DNA from: an uncultured Verrucomicrobiales bacterium
GTDB taxonomy: Bacteria > Verrucomicrobiota > Verrucomicrobiia > Verrucomicrobiales > Akkermansiaceae
Direction: 5' to 3'
NCBI GenBank assembly: GCA_937916135.1
Contig: CALFTQ010000150.1
Span: forward strand, 1 to 11,267
DNA: 11,267 bases
Under the pieces are notes generated by a model that ran no database searches, had not been told where the DNA came from, and was given only the letters and a program-made list of their open reading frames with translations. A program made the position numbers and the translations under genes. Below are positions 4,036-11,212 of the stretch, piece by piece (the first letter of the stretch is position 1; every line of letters starts with the position of its first letter).

Positions 4036-6241
4036 CGTTTTCGGTACCTTGGCGGTGGGTTTGAAAGTCCTCTCGTGAGATGGTCCAGTAACGCTTCCTG
4101 CCGTCTGTTTTGTGCTGGAGCGGATAGCCTTCTTTGGCTGCAATTTGCCCCAGACGCATGCCTATGGATTTGGAGGTAGCTAGACCCTTGAGCAAGGGGC
4201 GGATGGCCTCATTGAGCATCATGTGGGAGTAAATCTCGCTTGCCGTGGCACTCAGCTCGACTACTCCTGGCTCCATGAAATAGCAGCTCAGGAAGGTGTC
4301 GAATACCTCCGAGAATGTGCCACCTGCGCCATTGGCTTCGGCTGCAGCATAAAGCTCTGGATGCAGGAATCCGGCCACGCCGAAGCGAGTGCCGCCCTTG
4401 CATTCAAGCGGAGTCTCGTACCCGGCAAGGAACCCGGCAAAAGCGGGTAATTCTGCCGCTACCATCTTCTCCGCCTGCGGGTCTTCCAGCTTGGTATCAG
4501 TGGAGAGGAAGAACATCAGCTTGTCGGCGTTGTTGATATCCACCACCGGGAGGATTTTCAAGCTCTCCGGGTCGGTGTTGCAGGTAACGATAAGACGACC
4601 GAGCCATGGCAGCTTCACGGCCTCGATGTACTTAGCTTCATAGAGGAAGGTATCATTGGCCACCATCTTCTTTATCATGGCAGAGTAGCATTCATGCGTG
4701 CGGCTGTCCATCAGGGGAGTAGCATCGTCCACGTACCAGATACCACTACCGAACAAGTCCTTGTTGAAGCGAGTCTGGCCTGTGAGATAGTCCGTGGCTT
4801 CCGACCTACCGCCGAACAGGGGCGCAATGATACGGGAGGACAGGAACGACTTACCGGAACCGGCTCCACCTGCAATGTAGATGGCTTGTCCGCGTGTCGG
4901 CTTGCGGCGCAGTGCGCCCTGATAGGCCCTTGCGAGCCAGCTTAAAAAGTACGGAAGCTGCATGTGCTCATCCCCGAAGAACCGCTCCAAGAAGGCCGCT
5001 ATCCACGGGAAACCTTCGCCCCATGTCTCGCGCTTCATGTCATCCGGCTGCATGGCTTCCACAGTGCTGATATTGAGGTAGCTGTGGCCATTGAGGGTGA
5101 TAGTCTCCTCATCTGAGTACAGGAGAGGCAGTACCCCATCCAGGGTTTTAAGCCCCACTATGGAACCTATCACCCGGCTGACCTGACTCTCGTCCTCCTC
5201 CCCAGTGCGGCGCGTGCGGAGCCCGTACTGCGTAGCGAGCAGGCTTTCCGTGTTGACCCGGTTGTGGGATGTCCAAGTCGGCTTCTGCCCCGGTGCCGCT
5301 CCGGCGTGCCTGCGGTGCCAGAAGTGATTGGAGATACAGTAGAAATCAGCCAGCGCGGCCCCTTCGGTTTCGTTCTCGTAGTTCTCGCAGAAGCTCTCCC
5401 CGAAGATGGCATTCCAGCTCATGAAATTGGTACCACCGGTGTATGTTACCATGCCGGTAGGTGTCACGACCGCCGCCGTTGGGTTATCGGCTGCCGGGTC
5501 CCAGAAGCGCACGCCACGCGCTCCCACTGTGAACGCCCCCGACCAGCGGCCCGGGAAGCGGCGTTCCACTTCTTCCGCCACGCGGGAAAGCGGTATTTCC
5601 TGCCCAAGCGAGCACCAAGCGGCTTTCTTCCATGCCTTAGCCTGCCAGAGCATGAGCCGCTCCAAGGGAATAGGCTTGCCCCCGGTTTCGCGCCATCGCC
5701 ACCCCCTGTGGTAGTATTGGGCGGTCGTGAAGAAGGCCGTCTCATCCAGCGGGCCGAAGGCAGACCCGAGTCGGAGTTCCTTGTAGGCAATGCTCAGGAG
5801 CTCGTGGGTGCTGTTGGCATCCACCAGCGGAATAGGCCGTTCAAAGAGCCAGACGGCATGGGTACCATGCGAGTAGGACTCGCTGATGTGGGTGGGCCGG
5901 ATGCGCATTTTTGCAAGTGCTTTGTTGCGGCGTTCCTCGTCCATCGGGGCATCGTAGTCCGCCACCAGACCATACAGGAACACGGGCGGGTTGCTGACGC
6001 TCACGCGGACACCGGGCTGCTCCCCCTGATAGCAGGAGAAAAAGCAGTCTTGCGTGGTGGGTTTGCAGCAGTATTCCCGGTACTCTGCCTTGGTCGCAAA
6101 ATACGGCGTTTCCGGCAGCCGCTCCAGCTCGCGCCGGGTAACGGCATGGCTGGAGTGGTTCGGAAGGCAGAAGAACGGAGACGAAGCGAGCACGGGCTCC
6201 GAGGAACCCGTGCAATCATTGGCGATATTGGAATTGGTCAT
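4016..6241 (-). CDS. Phage primase-helicase: PrimPol-type primase fused to an AAA+/SF3-like helicase
   Basis: A 741-residue replication protein expected to lay primers and unwind DNA at the phage fork. The N-terminal primase shows LVADYDAP (92-99, metal-binding Asp95/Asp97), SHGTHAVWLFERPI (124-137, His128) and a later acidic residue in GPLDETAF (Asp166). This is the hhDhD / sxH / hD pattern of archaeo-eukaryotic PrimPol primases. The C-terminal ATPase has Walker A GGAGSGKS (458-465), Walker B IWYVDDA (501-507) and sensor-1 LIVTCNTD (550-557), as in phage/plasmid DUF5906-type SF3-like helicases. A short winged-helix-like tail (IGMRLGQIAAKEGY...KRYWTI) may bind DNA. ATG 6241 overlaps the polymerase stop as ATGA and has no ribosome binding site of its own, indicating translational coupling. 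Confidence 0.85.
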   Translation of the reverse strand: MTNSNIANDCTGSSEPVLASSPFFCLPNHSSHAVTRRELERLPETPYFATKAEYREYCCKPTTQDCFFSCYQGEQPGVRVSVSNPPVFLYGLVADYDAPMDEERRNKALAKMRIRPTHISESYSHGTHAVWLFERPIPLVDANSTHELLSIAYKELRLGSAFGPLDETAFFTTAQYYHRGWRWRETGGKPIPLERLMLWQAKAWKKAAWCSLGQEIPLSRVAEEVERRFPGRWSGAFTVGARGVRFWDPAADNPTAAVVTPTGMVTYTGGTNFMSWNAIFGESFCENYENETEGAALADFYCISNHFWHRRHAGAAPGQKPTWTSHNRVNTESLLATQYGLRTRRTGEEDESQVSRVIGSIVGLKTLDGVLPLLYSDEETITLNGHSYLNISTVEAMQPDDMKRETWGEGFPWIAAFLERFFGDEHMQLPYFLSWLARAYQGALRRKPTRGQAIYIAGGAGSGKSFLSSRIIAPLFGGRSEATDYLTGQTRFNKDLFGSGIWYVDDATPLMDSRTHECYSAMIKKMVANDTFLYEAKYIEAVKLPWLGRLIVTCNTDPESLKILPVVDINNADKLMFFLSTDTKLEDPQAEKMVAAELPAFAGFLAGYETPLECKGGTRFGVAGFLHPELYAAAEANGAGGTFSEVFDTFLSCYFMEPGVVELSATASEIYSHMMLNEAIRPLLKGLATSKSIGMRLGQIAAKEGYPLQHKTDGRKRYWTISREDFQTHRQGTENDENCPF

Positions 6242-8013
6242 TTGCAGTAGTGTGTAGAAATAAAGGTTTCAGCAGCGAGCGGGCAGCCGGGGAGCCAGTC
6301 CGGCGCGGTGCTCATGATGGTGTTCACGTGGTGGGCGGCGCGTTCGGCCTGAGCTTCCGGCACCTCCAGCACGACTTCATCGTGTACATGGAAGCGGCAG
6401 GTGTACCCGGCATCCTCCAAGGCCAGCAACATGTGGCAGAAGATATCGCGAGCCGTGGCCTGCGTGATGTTCTCGCAGAGCTTGCCCCCATAGTAGGGAG
6501 TTGTCTTACCCTGAACCGTGGCCCGCCACTCGCCCGCGAAGGGGTGCACGCGGCGGTAGTGGAGGTATCGCCCGCTGTACAGGCGGAAGGTGCAGTCGCG
6601 CCCGTTGTGCATGCGAAGACGGCTCTCCAGATTGTTCCAGAGGGCTACCAGCTTGGCATTCTTGGCGCGGAAGTCACTCACTTGGTGCTTGGCTTCTGTG
6701 AGCGTCAGATCTACACTGGCCATGGCTTTGGCCAGCAGCATGAACTTGGCCGCGCCGCATCCGTACCCGAGCCCCAGCACGCGAGCCTTGGCGAGCCGGT
6801 ACATGTCCGGGTCTGCCACCTTGAGCGGCTCGGTTCCGGTGTAGCCCATGGTGGCGCGGGCGTGTACTTCGTAGATGCTGGTTCCATCGCGCAGGAGGTC
6901 GAGCTGGGCCTCATCAGCGGCGAGATAGAGCACCACGCGGGCCTCAATCTGGGCTAAGTCGGAGATGATAAACACGTTGCCGGGGTGCGGCACAAATATC
7001 TTGCGCATGTCTACGCCGTGCTTCTCGCCCCGGTACATGTTCTGCATGTTGAAGCCGCCAGAGCCAGAGAATCGCCCGGTACCGGCTCCGCAGTAGAGCA
7101 AGCGATTCACCTCCGCCTCGCCGTCAGGGCGCACGCGGTCGGCCAGTGTGTTGAGCTTCTCCAGCATGGTGTTGGCGGAGCGGTAGTCGTAGAGGGCCTG
7201 TATCCAGGGATGGGCGGCTCCGTAGGTCTGCATCCAGCGGATGGTCTCCGGGTTGTCCTTGGCGATGCTCCCCGGTGCCGGGATGCCTGCCAGCCCGCAC
7301 TGGGTGGCGATGGCCTTCGGGGAGCCGATGGGCGCACTGTCAGCCCATGGAATGAGGTCGCGGGCCGTAAGCAGAACCTCCGCCACGCTCTCGCGGGCGC
7401 GTTGCAGGGCGGCAAGGTCAATGTGGATGCCTTCGCTGGCCATGCGGCGCGTATGGGCGGAGATACGCCTCTCTTCCTCCGGCCAGCGGTCGCTGTATTG
7501 CTGCCAGAGGCGGCCACAAAGCGCGGCATCGTTGAGGCAGTATTCCCGGAGCCTGCGGCCCCAGTCGCGCCGCTTGGCTTCCTCCCATGTGACCCCGCAC
7601 ATCTCTTCGCGTACCGTCTTGTCCGGTTCCTCCCCCAGCAGTTCGCGGGCGGCCTCCTTAAGCGAACGGGCGGTACCTAAAAACGCGCAGAGGTCGGCGG
7701 TGCAGCACCATTCCACCCCAAGCCCGTCAGGTACCTTCCCGAGCTCAACAAGTCGCTTAAACACGGCTTCGTCAAAGCTGGCATTGTGGGCTACCACCCG
7801 CGCCCCGCGCAGCAGCTCCCACGGCATCCCGTCCGCCTCCCCGCAGTACATGAAGGGCGGTTCCGTCTCATCCGGCGGCACCAGCTCCACCACCGCGACC
7901 ATGTAGATGTCGGTCATGGGATGGTGGAGGTAGTGGTACGGCCCCAGCTCGGTGATACTCACCTTCTTGTCATAGTAGGTCTCGAAGTCGAGGGCATACG
8001 TGCGCTTGCTCAT
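6238..8013 (-). CDS. Phage DNA polymerase, family A (Pol I-like) with 3'-5' exonuclease domain
   Basis: Replicative polymerase of 591 residues. The exonuclease domain keeps all three motifs: DFE (Asp9/Glu11), HNASFD (Asn77/Asp81) and YCLND (Tyr158/Asp162). The polymerase domain has GTGRFS (311-316), motif A ISDLAQIEAR (350-359, catalytic Asp352), motif B YRLAKARVLGLGYG (405-418, Lys409) and motif C HVHDEV (542-547, catalytic Asp545). No 5'-nuclease domain is present, as usual in phage forms. Motif A has Ala where most family members have Ser (DYSQIE). ATG 8013 was chosen because MSKRTYALDFE puts the first exonuclease motif right at the N-terminus and GGAAAGGAGG lies 7 bases upstream. Longer in-frame starts would run antiparallel to nothing useful and overlap the upstream gene. 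It overlaps that gene's stop by an ATGA and is followed by the primase-helicase in the same way. Confidence 0.93.
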   Translation of the reverse strand: MSKRTYALDFETYYDKKVSITELGPYHYLHHPMTDIYMVAVVELVPPDETEPPFMYCGEADGMPWELLRGARVVAHNASFDEAVFKRLVELGKVPDGLGVEWCCTADLCAFLGTARSLKEAARELLGEEPDKTVREEMCGVTWEEAKRRDWGRRLREYCLNDAALCGRLWQQYSDRWPEEERRISAHTRRMASEGIHIDLAALQRARESVAEVLLTARDLIPWADSAPIGSPKAIATQCGLAGIPAPGSIAKDNPETIRWMQTYGAAHPWIQALYDYRSANTMLEKLNTLADRVRPDGEAEVNRLLYCGAGTGRFSGSGGFNMQNMYRGEKHGVDMRKIFVPHPGNVFIISDLAQIEARVVLYLAADEAQLDLLRDGTSIYEVHARATMGYTGTEPLKVADPDMYRLAKARVLGLGYGCGAAKFMLLAKAMASVDLTLTEAKHQVSDFRAKNAKLVALWNNLESRLRMHNGRDCTFRLYSGRYLHYRRVHPFAGEWRATVQGKTTPYYGGKLCENITQATARDIFCHMLLALEDAGYTCRFHVHDEVVLEVPEAQAERAAHHVNTIMSTAPDWLPGCPLAAETFISTHYCK

Positions 8014-8354
8014 TCGCGGGCCTCCTTTCCTTCGGTCTGACGGATGGCATTCTGGCACAGGCCTGCCAGTCGGCTTTCGCGGCTGTCCAGCTGGTCGAGT
8101 ACGTGTACCAGTCTCTCCACCCGCTTGGCATCCCCACGCATGGCGGCTTCCCCTAGCGCAAAGGTCAGGCGCAGGGAGTTTTTTACCAGCTCCCGGCCTT
8201 CCACGGCCAGCGCATGGGCGATATCTTCTTCCGAGGTCCGGGCCTCCGAGAAAAGCCCCCCGATGAGATTCCAGCCCTTCAGGCTTTTGGTCAGCTCTCC
8301 CAGTCGATGCTGGGTGTCCTCTATGATTTGCAACAAATTCGGATATTCTTTCAT
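8010..8354 (-). CDS. Small helical phage protein of unknown function
   Basis: A 114-residue product, first gene of the replication module. It is predicted to be almost entirely helical, with heptad-like leucines (LLQIIEDTQHRLGELTKSLKG; RVERLVHVLDQLDSRESRLAGL) that could form a coiled coil or helical bundle. There is no signal peptide, membrane segment or catalytic motif. ATG 8354 is the only usable start before an upstream in-frame stop, and it has no good ribosome binding site nearby. Its stop forms an ATGA overlap with the polymerase gene. The position suggests a replication accessory or early regulatory role, but I do not recognise a family. Confidence 0.6.
   Translation of the reverse strand: MKEYPNLLQIIEDTQHRLGELTKSLKGWNLIGGLFSEARTSEEDIAHALAVEGRELVKNSLRLTFALGEAAMRGDAKRVERLVHVLDQLDSRESRLAGLCQNAIRQTEGKEARE
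8021..8030 (-). promoter_or_regulatory. Strong ribosome binding site for the DNA polymerase
   Basis: Minus-strand GGAAAGGAGG, 7 bases before ATG 8013, inside the last codons of the upstream small gene. It settles the polymerase start. The same 15-bp block, seen here at 8016-8030, recurs at 3662-3676. Confidence 0.75.
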
Positions 8355-8493
8355 GTTTTTGGGCCCGCTGTTCTCCGGGCATACTCAAAAACTCACGAAA
8401 AATCTGTCACAGCGTCCGAAAAAATACAAAGAATGCAGCTTCTCCCTGTTCAAAGGCGTTTTTGTTTGGTAGAATGAATCACACGAAGTCATC
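8355..8493. promoter_or_regulatory. Divergent intergenic region between the phage operon and the plus-strand cassette
   Basis: About 140 bp separating divergent starts at 8354 (minus) and 8494 (plus). The plus-facing side carries an extended -10 promoter candidate. The minus-facing side has a 5-bp hairpin GCCCG/CGGGC (8363-8367, 8376-8380) close to the start and only weak promoter candidates, such as GTGACA followed by GAGTAT with an 18-bp spacer. This is the probable boundary between phage core and cargo. Confidence 0.5.
8449..8475 (+). promoter_or_regulatory. Extended -10 promoter candidate for the two-gene cassette
   Basis: TGG followed by TAGAAT (8467-8475) fits the extended -10 form TGnTATAAT with one mismatch. 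TTCAAA (8449-8454) is a weak -35 at 15 bp. Transcription would start near 8482, leaving a short leader with GAAG (8485-8488) before ATG 8494. Confidence 0.45.
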
Positions 8494-10017
8494 ATGCTGA
8501 AAACGCTTAAAATTCACGTCTTAATTAGAAAAGTCCTCCATCATTTGTCTCCCCATCTTTTGCTCATGCTGGGGCGGAGATGGTGTAGCCAATACAAAGA
8601 TTGTTTCAAAATTGAATCAGAAGAAGGCGCGGGCGTACTGCTGAAAATAAACTCCTTCAACTCTCCTCTTTTTAAGCCCAACGAAGACATCTACACGTCT
8701 TACAAAATCAAGGTGATTAACAATCTTAATAAACTAAGGGTTAATGACCCAGCTTGCGAGAAAATCATTCTGGAAGCGCACTTGCTTGGTGTAGCCGTAG
8801 AATCTGAAGTTTGCGACCTTGTAAGCAGACTTTCAAAAATCCCCCAAAAAGCACTATCTGAAGAGGATTACATAACCAAGGTTTTCCTGAAGGGCAAGGA
8901 CGCATGTATTTGGGATGCTCTGCTTCTTCTCGGAGCGAGAAAGACTCGCAGTTACTACTATTATGTTCCTAAAGATGAACTGCGCTCTGCTTCTACGGTT
9001 CCTCCTAGGAAGCCTTCAGCCGAACTCGTTAAAACTCACGAAGAAACGCTTGGATTATTCTTCGAAACGGAATATGGGTCCAAACTGTGTAAAATTACTC
9101 CGGGCGGTCATAATAAACAGGTGTTTCTGGACATCTGCCACGCCGGAGCTTGTGTTCAGGGCACCAAGGTAGAGGAAAAGTCGGAAGAGACTAATGCCTA
9201 TGTGCTGCAACCAGTGGAATGTGACACCCTGATTCTAGACCTAGTTTCGGGAGATCTGCGTATCCACATGGAAAAGGAGCGCGTGAAGGTTCTCAACGAA
9301 TATGTGAGTTTGGCCACGCAAATCTTTTTCGAAAATTCAGAGGTTTGGGGTGACAAAGCTAAGTACACCCTTGACCCATTGTCAAAGATGACAACTCTTG
9401 AGGATTTGAAGCAACTTTTAAGCATCGAAAAGCTGGAAGCCGCCGGAGTCAAGGGAATCAAGCGAGTCAGATTGACCGAGTTGCAAGTCGGAAATGACGA
9501 CACCGAGAAAATGATAATGTTTTTCAGTAAGGGCAAAGAAGGATGTCTCTCTGATGGTCTCGGAGAAGAAAAGTTCTTTGTTCCTCCTGGATATACAGCA
9601 CAACGAGCTAAGTTCTGCTTTGATTTTCGGACTCCCAGAAAAAAAGGCGGCAGTGTAGGCATGAACCTCACTCCCCGCAAGCGAAGCTACGATGGTTCGG
9701 AGGACCTCCAGGATATTGACAAGTGGCTGGAACTCTCCAATTTTGTACAAGAAAATGATGTCTATAAATGCTCTGTTCCTGAATGGATAGACGAATTTGC
9801 CACGCAGCTCCCCGAAGAAGAGAAAAAAGAAGATTTTTCTGACTACCAACAGGAAGTCCCCAAAGCTCAGAAAACAGAGGAGAAAAAGCCTGATGTGGAG
9901 CCTCTCCGGGAGGAACAAGATTTAGTTGGAGAATTGCTCACGGATGCTCAAAACATGGGCAAATCTACGGGTCCCATTCAAGCTATGTTAGATTTCGGAG
10001 ACGATGAACCTACTTAA
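8494..10017 (+). CDS. Uncharacterised 507-residue protein, first gene of plus-strand cassette
   Basis: I cannot assign this protein with confidence. It is a soluble protein without signal peptide or Walker motifs. Regions visible in order: a basic, hydrophobic N-terminus (1-30) that may reflect a start placed too early (ATG 8566 is an alternative); a helical region (65-160) including DALLLLGARKTRSYYYYVP; a mixed alpha/beta core with CDTLILDLVSGDLRIHMEK (243-261) and WGDKAKYTLDPLSKM (285-299); KRVRLTELQV (323-332); AKFCFDFRTPR (372-382); and DIDKWLELSNFV (407-418). A lysine/glutamate-rich disordered linker (440-475) leads to a short C-terminal segment (475-507) that could bind a partner. It overlaps the next gene by 14 bp. 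DNA is more AT-rich than the phage genes. Prophage-borne defence cargo is an inference from setting only. Confidence 0.75.
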   Translation: MLKTLKIHVLIRKVLHHLSPHLLLMLGRRWCSQYKDCFKIESEEGAGVLLKINSFNSPLFKPNEDIYTSYKIKVINNLNKLRVNDPACEKIILEAHLLGVAVESEVCDLVSRLSKIPQKALSEEDYITKVFLKGKDACIWDALLLLGARKTRSYYYYVPKDELRSASTVPPRKPSAELVKTHEETLGLFFETEYGSKLCKITPGGHNKQVFLDICHAGACVQGTKVEEKSEETNAYVLQPVECDTLILDLVSGDLRIHMEKERVKVLNEYVSLATQIFFENSEVWGDKAKYTLDPLSKMTTLEDLKQLLSIEKLEAAGVKGIKRVRLTELQVGNDDTEKMIMFFSKGKEGCLSDGLGEEKFFVPPGYTAQRAKFCFDFRTPRKKGGSVGMNLTPRKRSYDGSEDLQDIDKWLELSNFVQENDVYKCSVPEWIDEFATQLPEEEKKEDFSDYQQEVPKAQKTEEKKPDVEPLREEQDLVGELLTDAQNMGKSTGPIQAMLDFGDDEPT

Positions 10018-11146
10018 ATTTGCCAGACTTCACCGGGGGCTCCGGGCTGCAGCTTTCGATTGGATTCACGAGTTCGGGGCGGATTATCGAAAAACGCTTT
10101 CAACGCTCGATTTTGCGGAGGATGGAGTCGCCTCTGCTATTCAGGATATCAAGCATCCGGGTGAGTGGTGCACGCTGTCCTTGGCTACCTTGACTTACCT
10201 GAACACAGACCGCGCAGCTAACCCTAAGCAACTCCCCGACAGGAATCTGGCCAAAGTGTGGAGAGTTTCCCTAAAATCTTTTGCCCAAGAGATTGCTCGC
10301 GCCGTGATAGGCAACGCGAAGGGGGTGCGCGTAGTAGGCAAGGCGGATAGCGGACTTGTTTCGTTGACAACTACTCCCGGCCATATCTTCTTCTCCTTGG
10401 CCACGCAAACATACCAATTGCAGCAGCATATTGACTTAGTGAGGGAGCGAGCAGATAAGATGGTCCTGCTGACCCTTTTAGACTTTTCTCACCTCCTTGG
10501 AAAGCTGAGTTTTCCCGATACTCTCAACATAGAGTGTATTACGGCGTATATTGATGAGGAAGAAGATTCCGGGCTGCACCAGAAAAACAATGTTCTTGCG
10601 GTCTACGGGTTCATACAAAGTGACCAACGAGATGGCTTGCTTTGTGAAAAGCCCGCCAATGCAACATGGGACCACCTTCACATCATTGTTCATACCAAGG
10701 ATGACCACATTAAAGGCCGCCCCAAATATGCTCATAAGTTCGAGCTTTTGGAATGCTGGTTTGTAGACCCGGCGACTAAGAGAGACTGCAAGCACGAAAG
10801 AATCAAAGTTTCCGAGCTCCCCGAGTTTATTCGGGAAGAGAAGAGCAAGACCTTAAATGTGGCTTGGGAGTTTTTCCGCCAATTAGCCTATTATGGAGGA
10901 CGGGGAGAAAGAGTCCCCAAACCTTCGGAGAAAGATACCGATGCCGTGACTCAGCAACGCAAGGATGTCCGGGACTTCTTGTCTGATAGATTTGGATTAC
11001 CTCGAAAAAAAGCCATGTTCGCTTCGGTAAAGGGAACAAAAGCCAATTTTCACATATCCATGGAACTCATATCTGAATCTATAGTGTTGAACCACTGGAC
11101 GGCCAAGGAATATAAGGACCTGATGCAATACTCTGTTCAATACTGA
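10004..11146 (+). CDS. Uncharacterised 380-residue protein, second gene of plus-strand cassette
   Basis: No family recognised. It is a soluble alpha/beta protein with no signal peptide or membrane segment. The N-terminal 50 residues are helical. GHIFFSLATQTYQLQQHIDLVRERADKMVLLTLLDFSHLL (126-165) is strongly helical. The stretch TWDHLHIIVH (221-230) brings together Asp223, His224, His226 and His230, which could bind a metal, though no known motif is matched. Residues 280-340 are charged and helical, with PSEKDTDAVTQQRKDVRDFLSDRFGLPRKK (307-336) resembling a DNA-binding or adaptor helix set. ATG 10004 has GGAG 3 bases upstream, within the last codons of the first gene, so the two are translationally coupled and probably work together. 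It ends 30 bp before an intrinsic terminator. Confidence 0.78.
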   Translation: MNLLKFARLHRGLRAAAFDWIHEFGADYRKTLSTLDFAEDGVASAIQDIKHPGEWCTLSLATLTYLNTDRAANPKQLPDRNLAKVWRVSLKSFAQEIARAVIGNAKGVRVVGKADSGLVSLTTTPGHIFFSLATQTYQLQQHIDLVRERADKMVLLTLLDFSHLLGKLSFPDTLNIECITAYIDEEEDSGLHQKNNVLAVYGFIQSDQRDGLLCEKPANATWDHLHIIVHTKDDHIKGRPKYAHKFELLECWFVDPATKRDCKHERIKVSELPEFIREEKSKTLNVAWEFFRQLAYYGGRGERVPKPSEKDTDAVTQQRKDVRDFLSDRFGLPRKKAMFASVKGTKANFHISMELISESIVLNHWTAKEYKDLMQYSVQY

Positions 11147-11175
11147 TTTCCGAGTCAGACTTTCCTGTTAAACTC

Positions 11176-11211
11176 AAAACTATGACTTCATCTCCAAGTC
11201 ATAGTTTTTTT
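11176..11211 (+). terminator. Intrinsic terminator of the two-gene cassette
   Basis: ACTATGACTT (11179-11188) and AAGTCATAGT (11196-11205) form a perfect 10-bp stem around CATCTCC, flanked by A-run and T-run (TTTTTT to 11211). It lies 30 bp after the stop of the second cassette gene. The A-run lets it work, less well, in the reverse direction too. Confidence 0.88.
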
Positions 11212-11212
11212 C

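Noticed and set aside
5264..6250. Long plus-strand open frame of 328 codons opposite the primase-helicase
   Set aside because: Antisense shadow of a gene with clear PrimPol and Walker motifs; no recognisable domain or expression signals.
6238..8388. 716-residue version of the DNA polymerase starting at 8388
   Set aside because: The extra 125 residues overlap the 114-residue gene in another frame, have shadow-like Arg/Gly/Pro-rich composition, and the exonuclease motif plus a strong ribosome binding site fix the start at 8013.
9198..9918. Minus-strand frames opposite the first cassette gene
   Set aside because: Antisense shadows; the plus-strand frame is continuous for 507 codons with promoter, coupled downstream gene and terminator.
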